From the NCBI GenBank assembly GCA_964420145.1, contig CAYQRB010000035.1:1-7973 (forward strand): DNA of 7,973 nucleotides, in the 5' to 3' direction. The translations under genes were made by a program, and so were the position numbers. Position 1 is the first letter of the stretch; the number at the start of each line of letters is the position of its first letter. Origin of the DNA: JAJTYI01 sp964420145. GTDB taxonomy: Bacteria > Patescibacteriota > Dojkabacteria > B142 > OLB20. The notes under the pieces are model-generated. The model worked only from the letters and a program-made list of their open reading frames with translations. It did not search any database and was not told where the DNA came from. Positions 1 through 6,829 of the stretch are shown in pieces.

Positions 1-468
1 AAAAAACTTCGTACCATAAAAAGGAATAGTCATAAGTTTTTTTGTAATCTCATCGATTGCCGTTTCGTAGTCTGGGAAAATTACCCTATTCTCTCCTGCT
101 CCACCCCAACCCCAACAGTTTTTCTGTTTATCAGAAAGAGCTAGGGTACAAAGCCTGGTCTCTATGTAGCCGATAGCAGGAAGGAGTGTGCAGTCTTCTG
201 GTGCACCATATTTTTCACAAGCTTTAAAAAAATATTTACCGTAACCGGCTAGTGGAGATTTATTCCTTACAAAATACTCATCCAAAACCTTGATTCGATA
301 ATCAAAGTCGTTGTTAACTATAACTACACCTTCGTTCGAGTTAAGACCTACTGTTTTGTTTATCTTGACAGTATATTTACTCTGTGTTTGCGCTTTTGAG
401 ACAATACTCCCGTATGAGCCTATCAATAGCAGAAGAAAAACTATTATAAATATAGATTTTTTATACAT
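1..468 (-). CDS. Secreted lysozyme-like protein, partial (C-terminus beyond left edge)
   Basis: An open frame of 156 codons runs from ATG at 468 through position 1 without a stop, so the C-terminus is missing. Residues 1-26 form a signal peptide: basic start (MYKK), a hydrophobic core (IFIIVFLLLLIG), and a likely cleavage after SKA26. Residues 71-150 resemble the lysozyme/endo-beta-N-acetylglucosaminidase-like fold: SPLAGYGKYF, then LLPAIGYIETR with E103 as the probable catalytic acid, then CWGWGG (118-123) and a FPDYETAIDEI segment typical of this group. Four cysteines (84, 93, 107, 118) in the domain may form disulfides outside the cell. The predicted role is cleavage of peptidoglycan glycan strands. 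The start lies 3 nt after the stop of the TPR lipoprotein gene, so the two are probably co-transcribed. No Shine-Dalgarno sequence is visible. The fold assignment rests on recalled motif patterns; the exact substrate is unknown. Confidence 0.72.
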   Translation of the reverse strand, partial: MYKKSIFIIVFLLLLIGSYGSIVSKAQTQSKYTVKINKTVGLNSNEGVVIVNNDFDYRIKVLDEYFVRNKSPLAGYGKYFFKACEKYGAPEDCTLLPAIGYIETRLCTLALSDKQKNCWGWGGAGENRVIFPDYETAIDEITKKLMTIPFYGTKFF

Positions 469-471
469 TGA

Positions 472-1866
472 TTAATAATCATTAATTAATTGTTCAATCC
501 TTGTTGTTATATCCCCTTCTAAATCAAGCTCTTTTGCTCTTTCTAAGTATTTTTGGGCTTCATTAATTTCATATGTTTCAAGCAACATTCTACCTTTATA
601 ATAGTGTACTACTGAGGCAGTATTGTCAACTTGCAGTGCCTCTGAGATAAGGTTTAGCGCTTCTTGTTTACGATCTAAATGGAACGAAGCGTAAGATGAG
701 AGTGCTTTGTACCTAGCCTGTTCAGAACCAGAAAGAAGTGCATAATCTAAACCAACCTTAGTAATAATTGTATCTGCCTGATTAAATTTGTTTTGTTCGA
801 GTAGAGATTCAATTATGATTAAATTTTGATTTGCAGGAATTTTAATCTTTGGAGAAAAATTATTATAAAAAATCTCAATGGATTGATATTTATGATTTTT
901 ATACAATATCTCTTGTAAACTTTGATATTGCTGTAGAGAAATATCTAGCTGTGGGTCCGAAACAAGCTCATCGGTCAAAGTATCTGCTTTCTCAATATTG
1001 TTTTCTAAATAATATATTTGTGTAAGGAATATTTTGGCATCAAGGTTCTGGGGATTTATTTCTAGTACTTTTTCAAATGTAGTTTGTGCTTGTTGCAGTT
1101 GGTTCGTATATAAATAAATCAATCCTTGATAAATATATCCTGTTTCGTAAAATTCATTTTCGTTTATTGTCTTGGATACTGGAAGTTGTGCCAACTCAAA
1201 CCAGTTATAATTTAATAGAATATAAATTATACGACTTAAATTATGTACTGTTTTGGCTTTTTCGTATCCAGTCAAGGCTATTCGTAGCTCTTTTGCCAAT
1301 TCTAGATTTTTATCATCTATAGGAATACCTTGCACAATAAGTCGTGATGCTTCAGAAGTATTATCTATATTAATTATCCCCGCCATTATATATAACTCAC
1401 TATCATAACTAGATATGTCTATCGATTTTAGAAATTTCTCTAACCCCTCAGTATCATTTTTTATTGCCAGAACTTTAATCTTACCTTTTAAGGCTTCTAT
1501 ATTAGTACTATCCTGAGAAAGTGCTTTTTCAAACCATATTAGAGAATTTGAGAAATCTCCCTCAGTTAATAAAATTTCTGCAATAGCAATTGCTATTTGA
1601 GGGGAAGATGTTTTTGTATATCCATCATACAAAATATCTCGGGTTTTCGTAGAATCACCTTTTTTTAGAGTAATCTCAGCAATTGCTAAATAATAATTAG
1701 CATCTGATTGATAAGTATTTTTACCTAATTCAAATTCTCTAAGTGCACTGTTGTATTCCATTTTAGATAGATACTGCTTCCCTCGCACTAAATGGTCTAT
1801 CTCGTTATCAGATTTACAACCAGTCAAAAAAATCAATACAAAAACTACTATTATTATCTTTTTCAT
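472..1866 (-). CDS. TPR-repeat lipoprotein
   Basis: This 464-residue protein starts with a lipoprotein signal peptide: MKK, a hydrophobic stretch to residue 13, then the lipobox LTGC with the lipidated cysteine at C17. Maturation by Lgt and signal peptidase II would anchor it on the outer face of the cytoplasmic membrane. The rest is almost entirely helical tetratricopeptide repeats, clearest near residues 27-53, 57-88, 89-121, 242-306 and 387-452 (for example YYLAIAEITLKKGD and YQGLIYLYTNQLQQA). TPR arrays bind other proteins and no catalytic motif is seen, so a scaffold or adaptor role is likely. It lies between an M23 peptidase gene (9 nt gap upstream) and a lysozyme-like gene (3 nt gap downstream). 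By analogy only, E. coli NlpI is a TPR lipoprotein that scaffolds peptidoglycan hydrolases, but no homology to NlpI is claimed. The partners are not known. Confidence 0.85.
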   Translation of the reverse strand: MKKIIIVVFVLIFLTGCKSDNEIDHLVRGKQYLSKMEYNSALREFELGKNTYQSDANYYLAIAEITLKKGDSTKTRDILYDGYTKTSSPQIAIAIAEILLTEGDFSNSLIWFEKALSQDSTNIEALKGKIKVLAIKNDTEGLEKFLKSIDISSYDSELYIMAGIINIDNTSEASRLIVQGIPIDDKNLELAKELRIALTGYEKAKTVHNLSRIIYILLNYNWFELAQLPVSKTINENEFYETGYIYQGLIYLYTNQLQQAQTTFEKVLEINPQNLDAKIFLTQIYYLENNIEKADTLTDELVSDPQLDISLQQYQSLQEILYKNHKYQSIEIFYNNFSPKIKIPANQNLIIIESLLEQNKFNQADTIITKVGLDYALLSGSEQARYKALSSYASFHLDRKQEALNLISEALQVDNTASVVHYYKGRMLLETYEINEAQKYLERAKELDLEGDITTRIEQLINDY

Positions 1867-1875
1867 TTTGACTTA

Positions 1876-2655
1876 CTAATTTTGAACTGCATAAAATAAT
1901 TGTCCCACACTATGAGTGTCGACACCAATATAAGGCATTGGGTCTAGTGGAGGTGGTGGGGATTGTTTCGATGCTAAATCATAGACCCCAAAATGCAGAT
2001 GTACTACTCTATTCTCGGGAGCAAAGGAGCTTTTGTTCCCTTGATAGCCAACAAACTGACCTTTCTCTACTCTTTGCCCTACCTTTAGATTATGAAAAGA
2101 CTCTCCTGTTCCCCCATCTCCTAGATGTGAGTAAAGGATTTTGATATTCAGAGAAGGAACTTTATCTCTATAATACTCAGAAATAGGATCACATTTGATT
2201 TCAATTTCTTCATTTTGAGGTTTGTAGTGCATAACTTGCCCACTACAAGCCGAATAAACTGGATATCCATACTTCCCACCCTCTAGTGAGGAACCATCTA
2301 TATTTGTCCAGATATCAATACCTGGATGAATCCCGGGTAAATATAGAAAGTTTTTATGTCCTGCAACACCTTGTGTAGGAGAAAAAAGAGGAGCAGTTAA
2401 ATGAGATTCTTTATAGTCTGATTGACCTTGAACACTAAAACCATCCTGATTATAATGTATGTTATCTATACTAGATTCTTTATATCCTTCTGTATGTAAA
2501 TATATTTGTCCTGGAGAAAAAAGTGAAAGTACCCTACCGCCAAGAGTACTAATACTTCTATAGGTGTAATTTGGCCCAATCAATAAAACCGAGTAAACAA
2601 GAGATAGCGATAGTCCCAAGATAATAACCGTATTTGCCAAAAGGAATTTTTGCAT
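1876..2655 (-). CDS. Membrane-anchored M23 (LytM-type) peptidoglycan metallopeptidase
   Basis: A 259-residue protein counted from ATG at 2655. An in-frame TTG at 2670 would add five residues, but the ATG opens a normal signal/anchor (MQKFLLANTV, hydrophobic to about residue 26), so it is preferred. The C-terminal half is an M23 domain with every active-site motif: HPGID (H110, D114), YSHL (H177) and HLHFG (H219, H221). In LytM-type enzymes the first His, the Asp and the last His hold zinc, and the other two His act in catalysis. It should therefore be an active endopeptidase on peptidoglycan cross-links outside the membrane. An acidic loop precedes YSHL, and two cysteines (137, 155) could form a disulfide. 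A proline-rich stretch (SPPPPLDP) follows the domain core. It is the first gene of the minus-strand envelope operon, 9 nt before the TPR lipoprotein gene, and ends in tandem TAG-TAA stops. The natural substrate is not shown by sequence. Confidence 0.9.
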   Translation of the reverse strand: MQKFLLANTVIILGLSLSLVYSVLLIGPNYTYRSISTLGGRVLSLFSPGQIYLHTEGYKESSIDNIHYNQDGFSVQGQSDYKESHLTAPLFSPTQGVAGHKNFLYLPGIHPGIDIWTNIDGSSLEGGKYGYPVYSACSGQVMHYKPQNEEIEIKCDPISEYYRDKVPSLNIKILYSHLGDGGTGESFHNLKVGQRVEKGQFVGYQGNKSSFAPENRVVHLHFGVYDLASKQSPPPPLDPMPYIGVDTHSVGQLFYAVQN

Positions 2656-2660
2656 ACTAA

Positions 2661-2666
2661 AATATA
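2661..2666 (-). promoter_or_regulatory. Candidate -10 box of the M23-TPR-lysozyme operon
   Basis: The minus strand reads TATATT at 2666-2661, only 5 nt before the ATG at 2655. No convincing -35 hexamer lies at the usual spacing (the region upstream is a pyrimidine-rich run). If this box is used, transcription would start at or just inside the start codon, giving a leaderless message. The low complexity of AT-rich DNA makes this a weak call. Confidence 0.35.
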
Positions 2667-2696
2667 ACAAGATTAAAAGAAAGAAGAAAGACCAAT

Positions 2697-2723
2697 TTGT
2701 CTTTGCTCCTCTTAGTGTATAAT
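2697..2723 (+). promoter_or_regulatory. Promoter of lepA (consensus -10)
   Basis: A perfect TATAAT -10 box lies at 2718-2723. A TTGTCT hexamer at 2697-2702 matches four of six -35 positions, with a shortish 15-nt spacer. Only 9 nt separate the -10 from the lepA ATG at 2733, so transcription is expected to begin about 2-4 nt before the start codon. No Shine-Dalgarno sequence fits in that space, so a leaderless mRNA is predicted. Confidence 0.65.
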
Positions 2724-2732
2724 TACTTCATT

Positions 2733-4619
2733 ATGCGTAATACAAAACAGATTCGAAACTTTGCAATTATCGCCCATATCGATCATGGGAAATCTACTCT
2801 GGCTGATAGAATACTTGAGCTTACAGGATTGGTAACTTCACGAGAAAGTAAAGATAGAATGATGGATACACTTGAGCTTGAGCAAGAGAAAGGTATCACA
2901 ATCAAACTTCAAACAGCACGAATGAAGTATATCTACCAAGGAAATAACGATAAATTCAAAACTAACGAACCTTATATTTTGAACCTCATAGATACTCCAG
3001 GTCATGTTGATTTCGGATATGAAGTTTCCCGCTCACTTTCAGCAACACAAGGAGCTATTTTACTAATAGATGCAACCCAAGGAATACAAGCGCAAACAAT
3101 CACAAATGTATATAAAGCAATGGAGTATGACCTGACCATTATCCCAGTTATCAATAAAATCGATCTACCCAATGCCAATGTACCTGAACTTATAAACGAC
3201 TTGAAAACAGTTTTTGATTTTAGAGAAGATGAGATATTACTTACTTCAGGTAAAACTGGAGAGGGAGTCCCTCAGCTTTTAGAAGCGATTGTAGAAAATA
3301 TCCGACCGGTAGAAGATAGCTCACAAAAACCCTTGCGTGCTTTAATATTTGACACTTTTTACCACGAACACAAGGGCGTTATTGCAGAAATTTTCGTAAA
3401 AGATGGATTTATTAACAAAGACGATACACTCTACCTTGTCGGATCAGATACTACACTAGAACCAATCGAAATAGGCTATCTAAACCCCCGTATGGTTGTG
3501 AACGAAGTTATCAACGCTGGAGAGGTTGGCTACATTGCTACTGGACTCAAAAATATAAGAGATATACATGTAGGAGACACACTGACCAACATTCTGGTAA
3601 AATCAAAGATCGAACCACTAGATGGATATAGACAGGTGAAACCAATGGTTTTTGCTTCTGTTTTCCCAATTGATAGTGAAACCTATAACGACTTTAGAGA
3701 GGCTCTCGAAAAACTTGCACTTAACGATGCAGCACTTACATACAAAAAGGTACACTCTCAAGCGTTAGGCTCTGGGTTTCTTTGCGGATATTTAGGGTTA
3801 TTACATCTAGAAGTAGTACAAGAGAGGTTGGAGCGAGAATTCAATATAGACCTTATCACTACTTCTCCTTCTGTAGAGTACCTACTCACACTAAATACTT
3901 CTGATTACTCAAAACTCCCCAACTTTAACAACGCAAATCTTTTAGAAAATGGTAGCTATATAGTACGAACTGCTTCAGAGTTTCCTGATCCTACTTTAAT
4001 CTCTAAAGTCGAAGAACCATGGAATAAAATCGAAATCATAACTCCTGAAAAATATATTGGTGCTATTATGGAGCTTGCCAAATCCCATAGAGGTATTTAT
4101 AAAAATATGACATATATAAGTGACCAACTCATACACAGCCAGAGGCATGTAAGTTTAAGTTACGAAATACCAACAGCGGAGATAATCACTACATTTTTTG
4201 ATAAACTAAAATCCGTTTCGCAAGGGTATGCTTCACTCGATTATGAATATCTAGAACACCGTGAAAGTAAAATAGTAAAAGTATCGGTCGTGGTAAATTA
4301 TGAGGTACTAGAAGCACTTTCTTTTATCTCACATGTAAGCAATGCAGAGACAAAGGGACGAGAGGTAGTAGAAAAGCTAAAAACACTAATTCCCAGACAA
4401 CAGTTTAAGATCCCAATACAAGCTTCTATCAATAATAATGTAATAGCGAGAGAAACTATACAAGCATATAGAAAAGATGTTACTGCTAAACTCTATGGTG
4501 GGGATATCACACGAAAGAAGAAACTGTTAGAAAAGCAAAAAAAAGGTAAAAAACGAATGAAAATGTTTGGAAGTGTGGAATTACCCAAAAATGTATTTAT
4601 TGAAGCCTTGAAGATTTGA
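2733..4619 (+). CDS. lepA: Elongation factor 4 (LepA), ribosomal back-translocase GTPase
   Basis: A 628-residue translational GTPase. The start is set at ATG 2733 because family members begin just before IRNFAIIAHIDHGKST; an in-frame TTG at 2697 would overlap the promoter. GTP motifs are complete: G1 AHIDHGKST (14-22), T56 in KGITIK, G3 DTPGH (87-91, with catalytic H91), G4 NKID (141-144) and G5 SGK (172-174, usually SAK). The EF-G-like domains follow, then the LepA-specific C-terminal domain with YGGDITRKKKLLEKQKKGKKRMK near residues 588-610. LepA acts on ribosomes in the cytoplasm, assisting elongation and 30S biogenesis under stress. The protein is about 30 residues longer than the usual ~600, mostly from an insertion of about 17 residues between PSVEY (379-383) and EEPW (427-430). 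The usual GFRCGFLG motif reads GFLCGYLG. The gene stops at TGA, confirming the standard code, and converges with gpmI. Confidence 0.97.
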   Translation: MRNTKQIRNFAIIAHIDHGKSTLADRILELTGLVTSRESKDRMMDTLELEQEKGITIKLQTARMKYIYQGNNDKFKTNEPYILNLIDTPGHVDFGYEVSRSLSATQGAILLIDATQGIQAQTITNVYKAMEYDLTIIPVINKIDLPNANVPELINDLKTVFDFREDEILLTSGKTGEGVPQLLEAIVENIRPVEDSSQKPLRALIFDTFYHEHKGVIAEIFVKDGFINKDDTLYLVGSDTTLEPIEIGYLNPRMVVNEVINAGEVGYIATGLKNIRDIHVGDTLTNILVKSKIEPLDGYRQVKPMVFASVFPIDSETYNDFREALEKLALNDAALTYKKVHSQALGSGFLCGYLGLLHLEVVQERLEREFNIDLITTSPSVEYLLTLNTSDYSKLPNFNNANLLENGSYIVRTASEFPDPTLISKVEEPWNKIEIITPEKYIGAIMELAKSHRGIYKNMTYISDQLIHSQRHVSLSYEIPTAEIITTFFDKLKSVSQGYASLDYEYLEHRESKIVKVSVVVNYEVLEALSFISHVSNAETKGREVVEKLKTLIPRQQFKIPIQASINNNVIARETIQAYRKDVTAKLYGGDITRKKKLLEKQKKGKKRMKMFGSVELPKNVFIEALKI

Positions 4620-4643
4620 GAAACGGTATAACAGTATAAAAGT

Positions 4644-6194
4644 TTATCCCAAAAGATTTCTCCCTGTCATTTCATAAGGTTTTTGTAAACCCAACATCGC
4701 CAGAATTGTTGGAGCAATATCCGCTAATATCCCGAAACTTAATTCTTTTGGCTCAAGGTCTTTTTTTACAATAAGTAAAGGTACTGGATTTGTAGAGTGC
4801 TTGGTATCTACCTGTCCTGTTTGTTGGTTTATAAGCTCCTCGGCATTGCCGTGATCAGCAGTAAGAATCATTGCACCATTTTGTTCAAAAACCGCTTCAC
4901 GGATTTTTCCGATACTATGATCTATGGCCTCCATTGCCCGCACAGTAGGATCCACTAAGCCGGTATGTGCAACCATATCCGCATTAGCAAAATTTATTAC
5001 AATAAAATCATATAAACCGCTTTTAATTTTTTCGAGAAGTACATCAGTCACCATTTCCGTACTCATTTCAGGTTTTTGGTCATAAGTAGCGACATCCCTA
5101 GGGGAAGGAACTTCGATCCAATCTTCTCCTGGATGTTGCTTTTGATTGCGACCATTTAAGAAGTAGGTTACATGTGGAAACTTCTCTGATTCTGCAAGAC
5201 GGAGTTGTCTTAGATTATTTTCTGAAATAACCTTCCCTAGTGAATTAACAATATTGTCAGGAGGAAAAGCAATTCTAAAGGGAAAACCTTTTTCGTAGTT
5301 AGACATCCCCACAAAAAATAAATCCTCAATTAAAGGCCTATCCCACCCGGGGAAGTTTGGATCTTCAAAAGCTCTAGTTAACTGTACCGCCCTGTCAGGA
5401 CGATAGTTAAAAAATATAACAGCATCTCCTGGTTCGACCTTACTTGAGATCTCTTGATTTTGACTAACTACATATGCAGGAAGGTACTCATCTAAGACAT
5501 TGTTTTTATACGATTCTTTAAGTGCTTCTCTCCAATTACTAACCCGCTTCCCCTGTCCAGACACGATCATATCGTAAGCTTGTTTCGTTCTATCCCATCT
5601 TTCATCACGATCCATTGCAAAATATCTACCAATTATGGTAGCAATGGAGCCTATTTTATCACGGTTTAACTCTGCTTCTAGATTTTCTAATACTTGATAA
5701 GCACCTTTAGGGGGAGAATCTCTGCCATCAGTAAATGCATGAACAAAAAGCTTGTTTTGAGGTATTTTCAATTTACGACCCACCTCTATCAATGCTAACA
5801 AATGTCCATACGATGAGTGTACCTGCCCTGCACCAACCAGACCTATCAAATGTATTTTGTGATTATTTACTCTGGAAAAAGCATCTAAAATCTGTTGGTT
5901 TTTATAAAAAGAGCCATTATTTATAGCATTATCTATACGAGGGAGTTCTTGAAATATAATTTTCCCTGCTCCTATATTCATATGCCCAACTTCACTGTTA
6001 CCATCAACTCCATGCGGTAGCCCAACATTAATCCCTGCGGCGTATAAATATGTATGTGGATACTTTGGCCATAATGCGTCAAGGTTTGGGGTTTTGGCTA
6101 AAGTTACTGCATTAGCAGGACTTTGAGGTGCAACCCCGACCCCATCCATAATGATCAATATTAGTGGTTTTGGTTTTATAAATATATTTGCCAA
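4644..6194 (-). CDS. gpmI: 2,3-bisphosphoglycerate-independent phosphoglycerate mutase
   Basis: A 516-residue enzyme (family usual length about 510) converting 3-phosphoglycerate to 2-phosphoglycerate in glycolysis, in the cytoplasm, using two Mn2+ ions. The alkaline-phosphatase-fold residues are all present: D17 in LIIMDGVG, phosphoserine S67 in DGNSEVGH, DGRDSPP (156-162), the GRYFAMDRDERW loop (189-200), NYRPDR (263-268), D406 and H410 in NADMVAHTG, D447 and H448 in TADHGN, and H466 in KHSTNP. It should be fully active. The start is TTG at 6194: an in-frame TGA sits three codons upstream and the next ATG (codon 16) would cut into the first beta strand. The stop faces that of lepA 24 nt away with no evident terminator hairpin. 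The gene diverges from the trmH-like/pyk pair. Confidence 0.97.
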   Translation of the reverse strand: MANIFIKPKPLILIIMDGVGVAPQSPANAVTLAKTPNLDALWPKYPHTYLYAAGINVGLPHGVDGNSEVGHMNIGAGKIIFQELPRIDNAINNGSFYKNQQILDAFSRVNNHKIHLIGLVGAGQVHSSYGHLLALIEVGRKLKIPQNKLFVHAFTDGRDSPPKGAYQVLENLEAELNRDKIGSIATIIGRYFAMDRDERWDRTKQAYDMIVSGQGKRVSNWREALKESYKNNVLDEYLPAYVVSQNQEISSKVEPGDAVIFFNYRPDRAVQLTRAFEDPNFPGWDRPLIEDLFFVGMSNYEKGFPFRIAFPPDNIVNSLGKVISENNLRQLRLAESEKFPHVTYFLNGRNQKQHPGEDWIEVPSPRDVATYDQKPEMSTEMVTDVLLEKIKSGLYDFIVINFANADMVAHTGLVDPTVRAMEAIDHSIGKIREAVFEQNGAMILTADHGNAEELINQQTGQVDTKHSTNPVPLLIVKKDLEPKELSFGILADIAPTILAMLGLQKPYEMTGRNLLG

Positions 6195-6214
6195 ATTATA
6201 TCAACAATATCATA
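6195..6214 (-). promoter_or_regulatory. Candidate -10 region of gpmI
   Basis: Two -10-like hexamers precede gpmI on the minus strand: TATGAT at 6214-6209 and a perfect TATAAT at 6200-6195 that directly abuts the TTG start. The upstream one would give a leader of about 7-9 nt. The abutting one would start transcription inside the gene and could only work with a later start codon. A TTGACG hexamer at 6247-6242 is a good -35 match but is too far from both boxes; it would pair with a poor TAATCT at 6224-6219. The actual promoter is unresolved. Confidence 0.4.
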
Positions 6215-6231
6215 TACCAGATTAATCGAAT

Positions 6232-6244
6232 ACGGACTATCCGT
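6232..6244. repeat. Short perfect inverted repeat in the gpmI/trmH-like divergent region
   Basis: ACGGA (6232-6236) and TCCGT (6240-6244) are exact reverse complements around a 3-nt centre, CTA. The element lies in the 115-nt region between divergent gpmI and the trmH-like gene and partly overlaps the TTGACG hexamer on the minus strand. It could be an operator half-site pair, but a 5-bp arm can also occur by chance. Confidence 0.3.
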
Positions 6245-6271
6245 CAATAAGTTAAATTACTCTTGTAGAGA

Positions 6272-6300
6272 TGGACTGAGTAACAAAACTCTGCTATAAC
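6272..6300 (+). promoter_or_regulatory. Promoter of the trmH-like/pyk operon
   Basis: TGGACT at 6272-6277 (four of six -35 positions) is spaced 17 nt from TATAAC at 6295-6300. The -10 is of extended type, with TG one base upstream (TGCTATAAC). The ATG at 6310 is only 9 nt after the -10, so transcription should start about 2-4 nt before the start codon. No ribosome-binding site is visible, which predicts a leaderless message as for lepA. Confidence 0.6.
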
Positions 6301-6309
6301 TATTTTGCG

Positions 6310-6822
6310 ATGAGAAAATTAGCAGGAACAAAATTAAAAAAATTTAATAAAAAGCATAAGAACCACACTGAGCTAGTATTTATTCTAGATAATCTTGAAT
6401 ACGCAAGAAATGTCGCTTCGGTTTTTAATCTTGCATATGCACTAAAAGTAACTAAAATTTATTTAACAGGAATTACCCCTACTCCACCATTTGGAAAAGA
6501 ACTCTCTAGAGTATCCAAGGGACACGAGGAACAGATACAATGGCAAAGATACAAAGATACCAGCAAACTAATCAAATTACTTAGGAGTGATAACTATTTA
6601 ATATTATCACTAGCAAAAACAGAAAATTCCTTAGTTTTCTCAAAAATAAAAGACCACTATCTTCAAAGGAAAATTGCTATAATTGTTGGGAACGAAAAAC
6701 AAGGACTTGCAAATTCGTATCTAAAAGAATCCGATGATAGGGTATATGTTCCTGTATATCGTCCATTAGCTCACCTAAATATTGTTAATGAATTAGCAGT
6801 TGTTGCCTATAGCTTGTTATAA
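6310..6822 (+). CDS. TrmH/SpoU-family (SPOUT) RNA methyltransferase-like protein with altered catalytic residues
   Basis: A 170-residue protein with the layout of a short SPOUT (TrmH/SpoU) 2'-O-ribose methyltransferase, which acts on tRNA or rRNA with S-adenosylmethionine bound in a C-terminal knot. Motif 1 is recognisable as LDNLEYARNVASVFNLA (26-42), with N34 kept but the usual catalytic Arg replaced by N40. Motif 2, IVGNEKQGL (125-133), is intact and supports cofactor binding. Motif 3, usually IPM...SLNVS, reads VPVYRPLAHLNIV (147-159): N157 is kept and the Ser is H155. YLTGITPTPP (51-60) matches the conserved segment of small TrmH-like proteins. The basic N-terminus (KLKKFNKKHK) could bind RNA. 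The fold call is firm. Activity is uncertain; it could be a divergent methyltransferase or a non-catalytic RNA/SAM-binding paralogue. It is followed by pyk after 7 nt, so the two are probably co-transcribed. Confidence 0.82.
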   Translation: MRKLAGTKLKKFNKKHKNHTELVFILDNLEYARNVASVFNLAYALKVTKIYLTGITPTPPFGKELSRVSKGHEEQIQWQRYKDTSKLIKLLRSDNYLILSLAKTENSLVFSKIKDHYLQRKIAIIVGNEKQGLANSYLKESDDRVYVPVYRPLAHLNIVNELAVVAYSLL

Positions 6823-6829
6823 AAACCTT

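Noticed and set aside
1086..1322. Plus-strand open frame of 78 codons inside the TPR lipoprotein gene
   Set aside because: Antisense shadow of a well-supported gene; no recognisable motif.
1938..2144. Plus-strand open frame of 68 codons opposite the M23 domain
   Set aside because: Antisense to the conserved catalytic region; shadow frame.
2697..2732. Upstream TTG start extending LepA by 12 residues
   Set aside because: The extension is formed by the promoter itself (TATAAT at 2718-2723) and lies outside the conserved N-terminus.
4600..4680. Bidirectional terminator between convergent lepA and gpmI
   Set aside because: The 24-nt gap has no GC-rich stem with a T-run; only a weak CCTT/AAGG pairing with a loop of about 60 nt could be drawn.
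5735..5926. Plus-strand open frame of 63 codons opposite gpmI
   Set aside because: Antisense shadow within a fully conserved enzyme gene.
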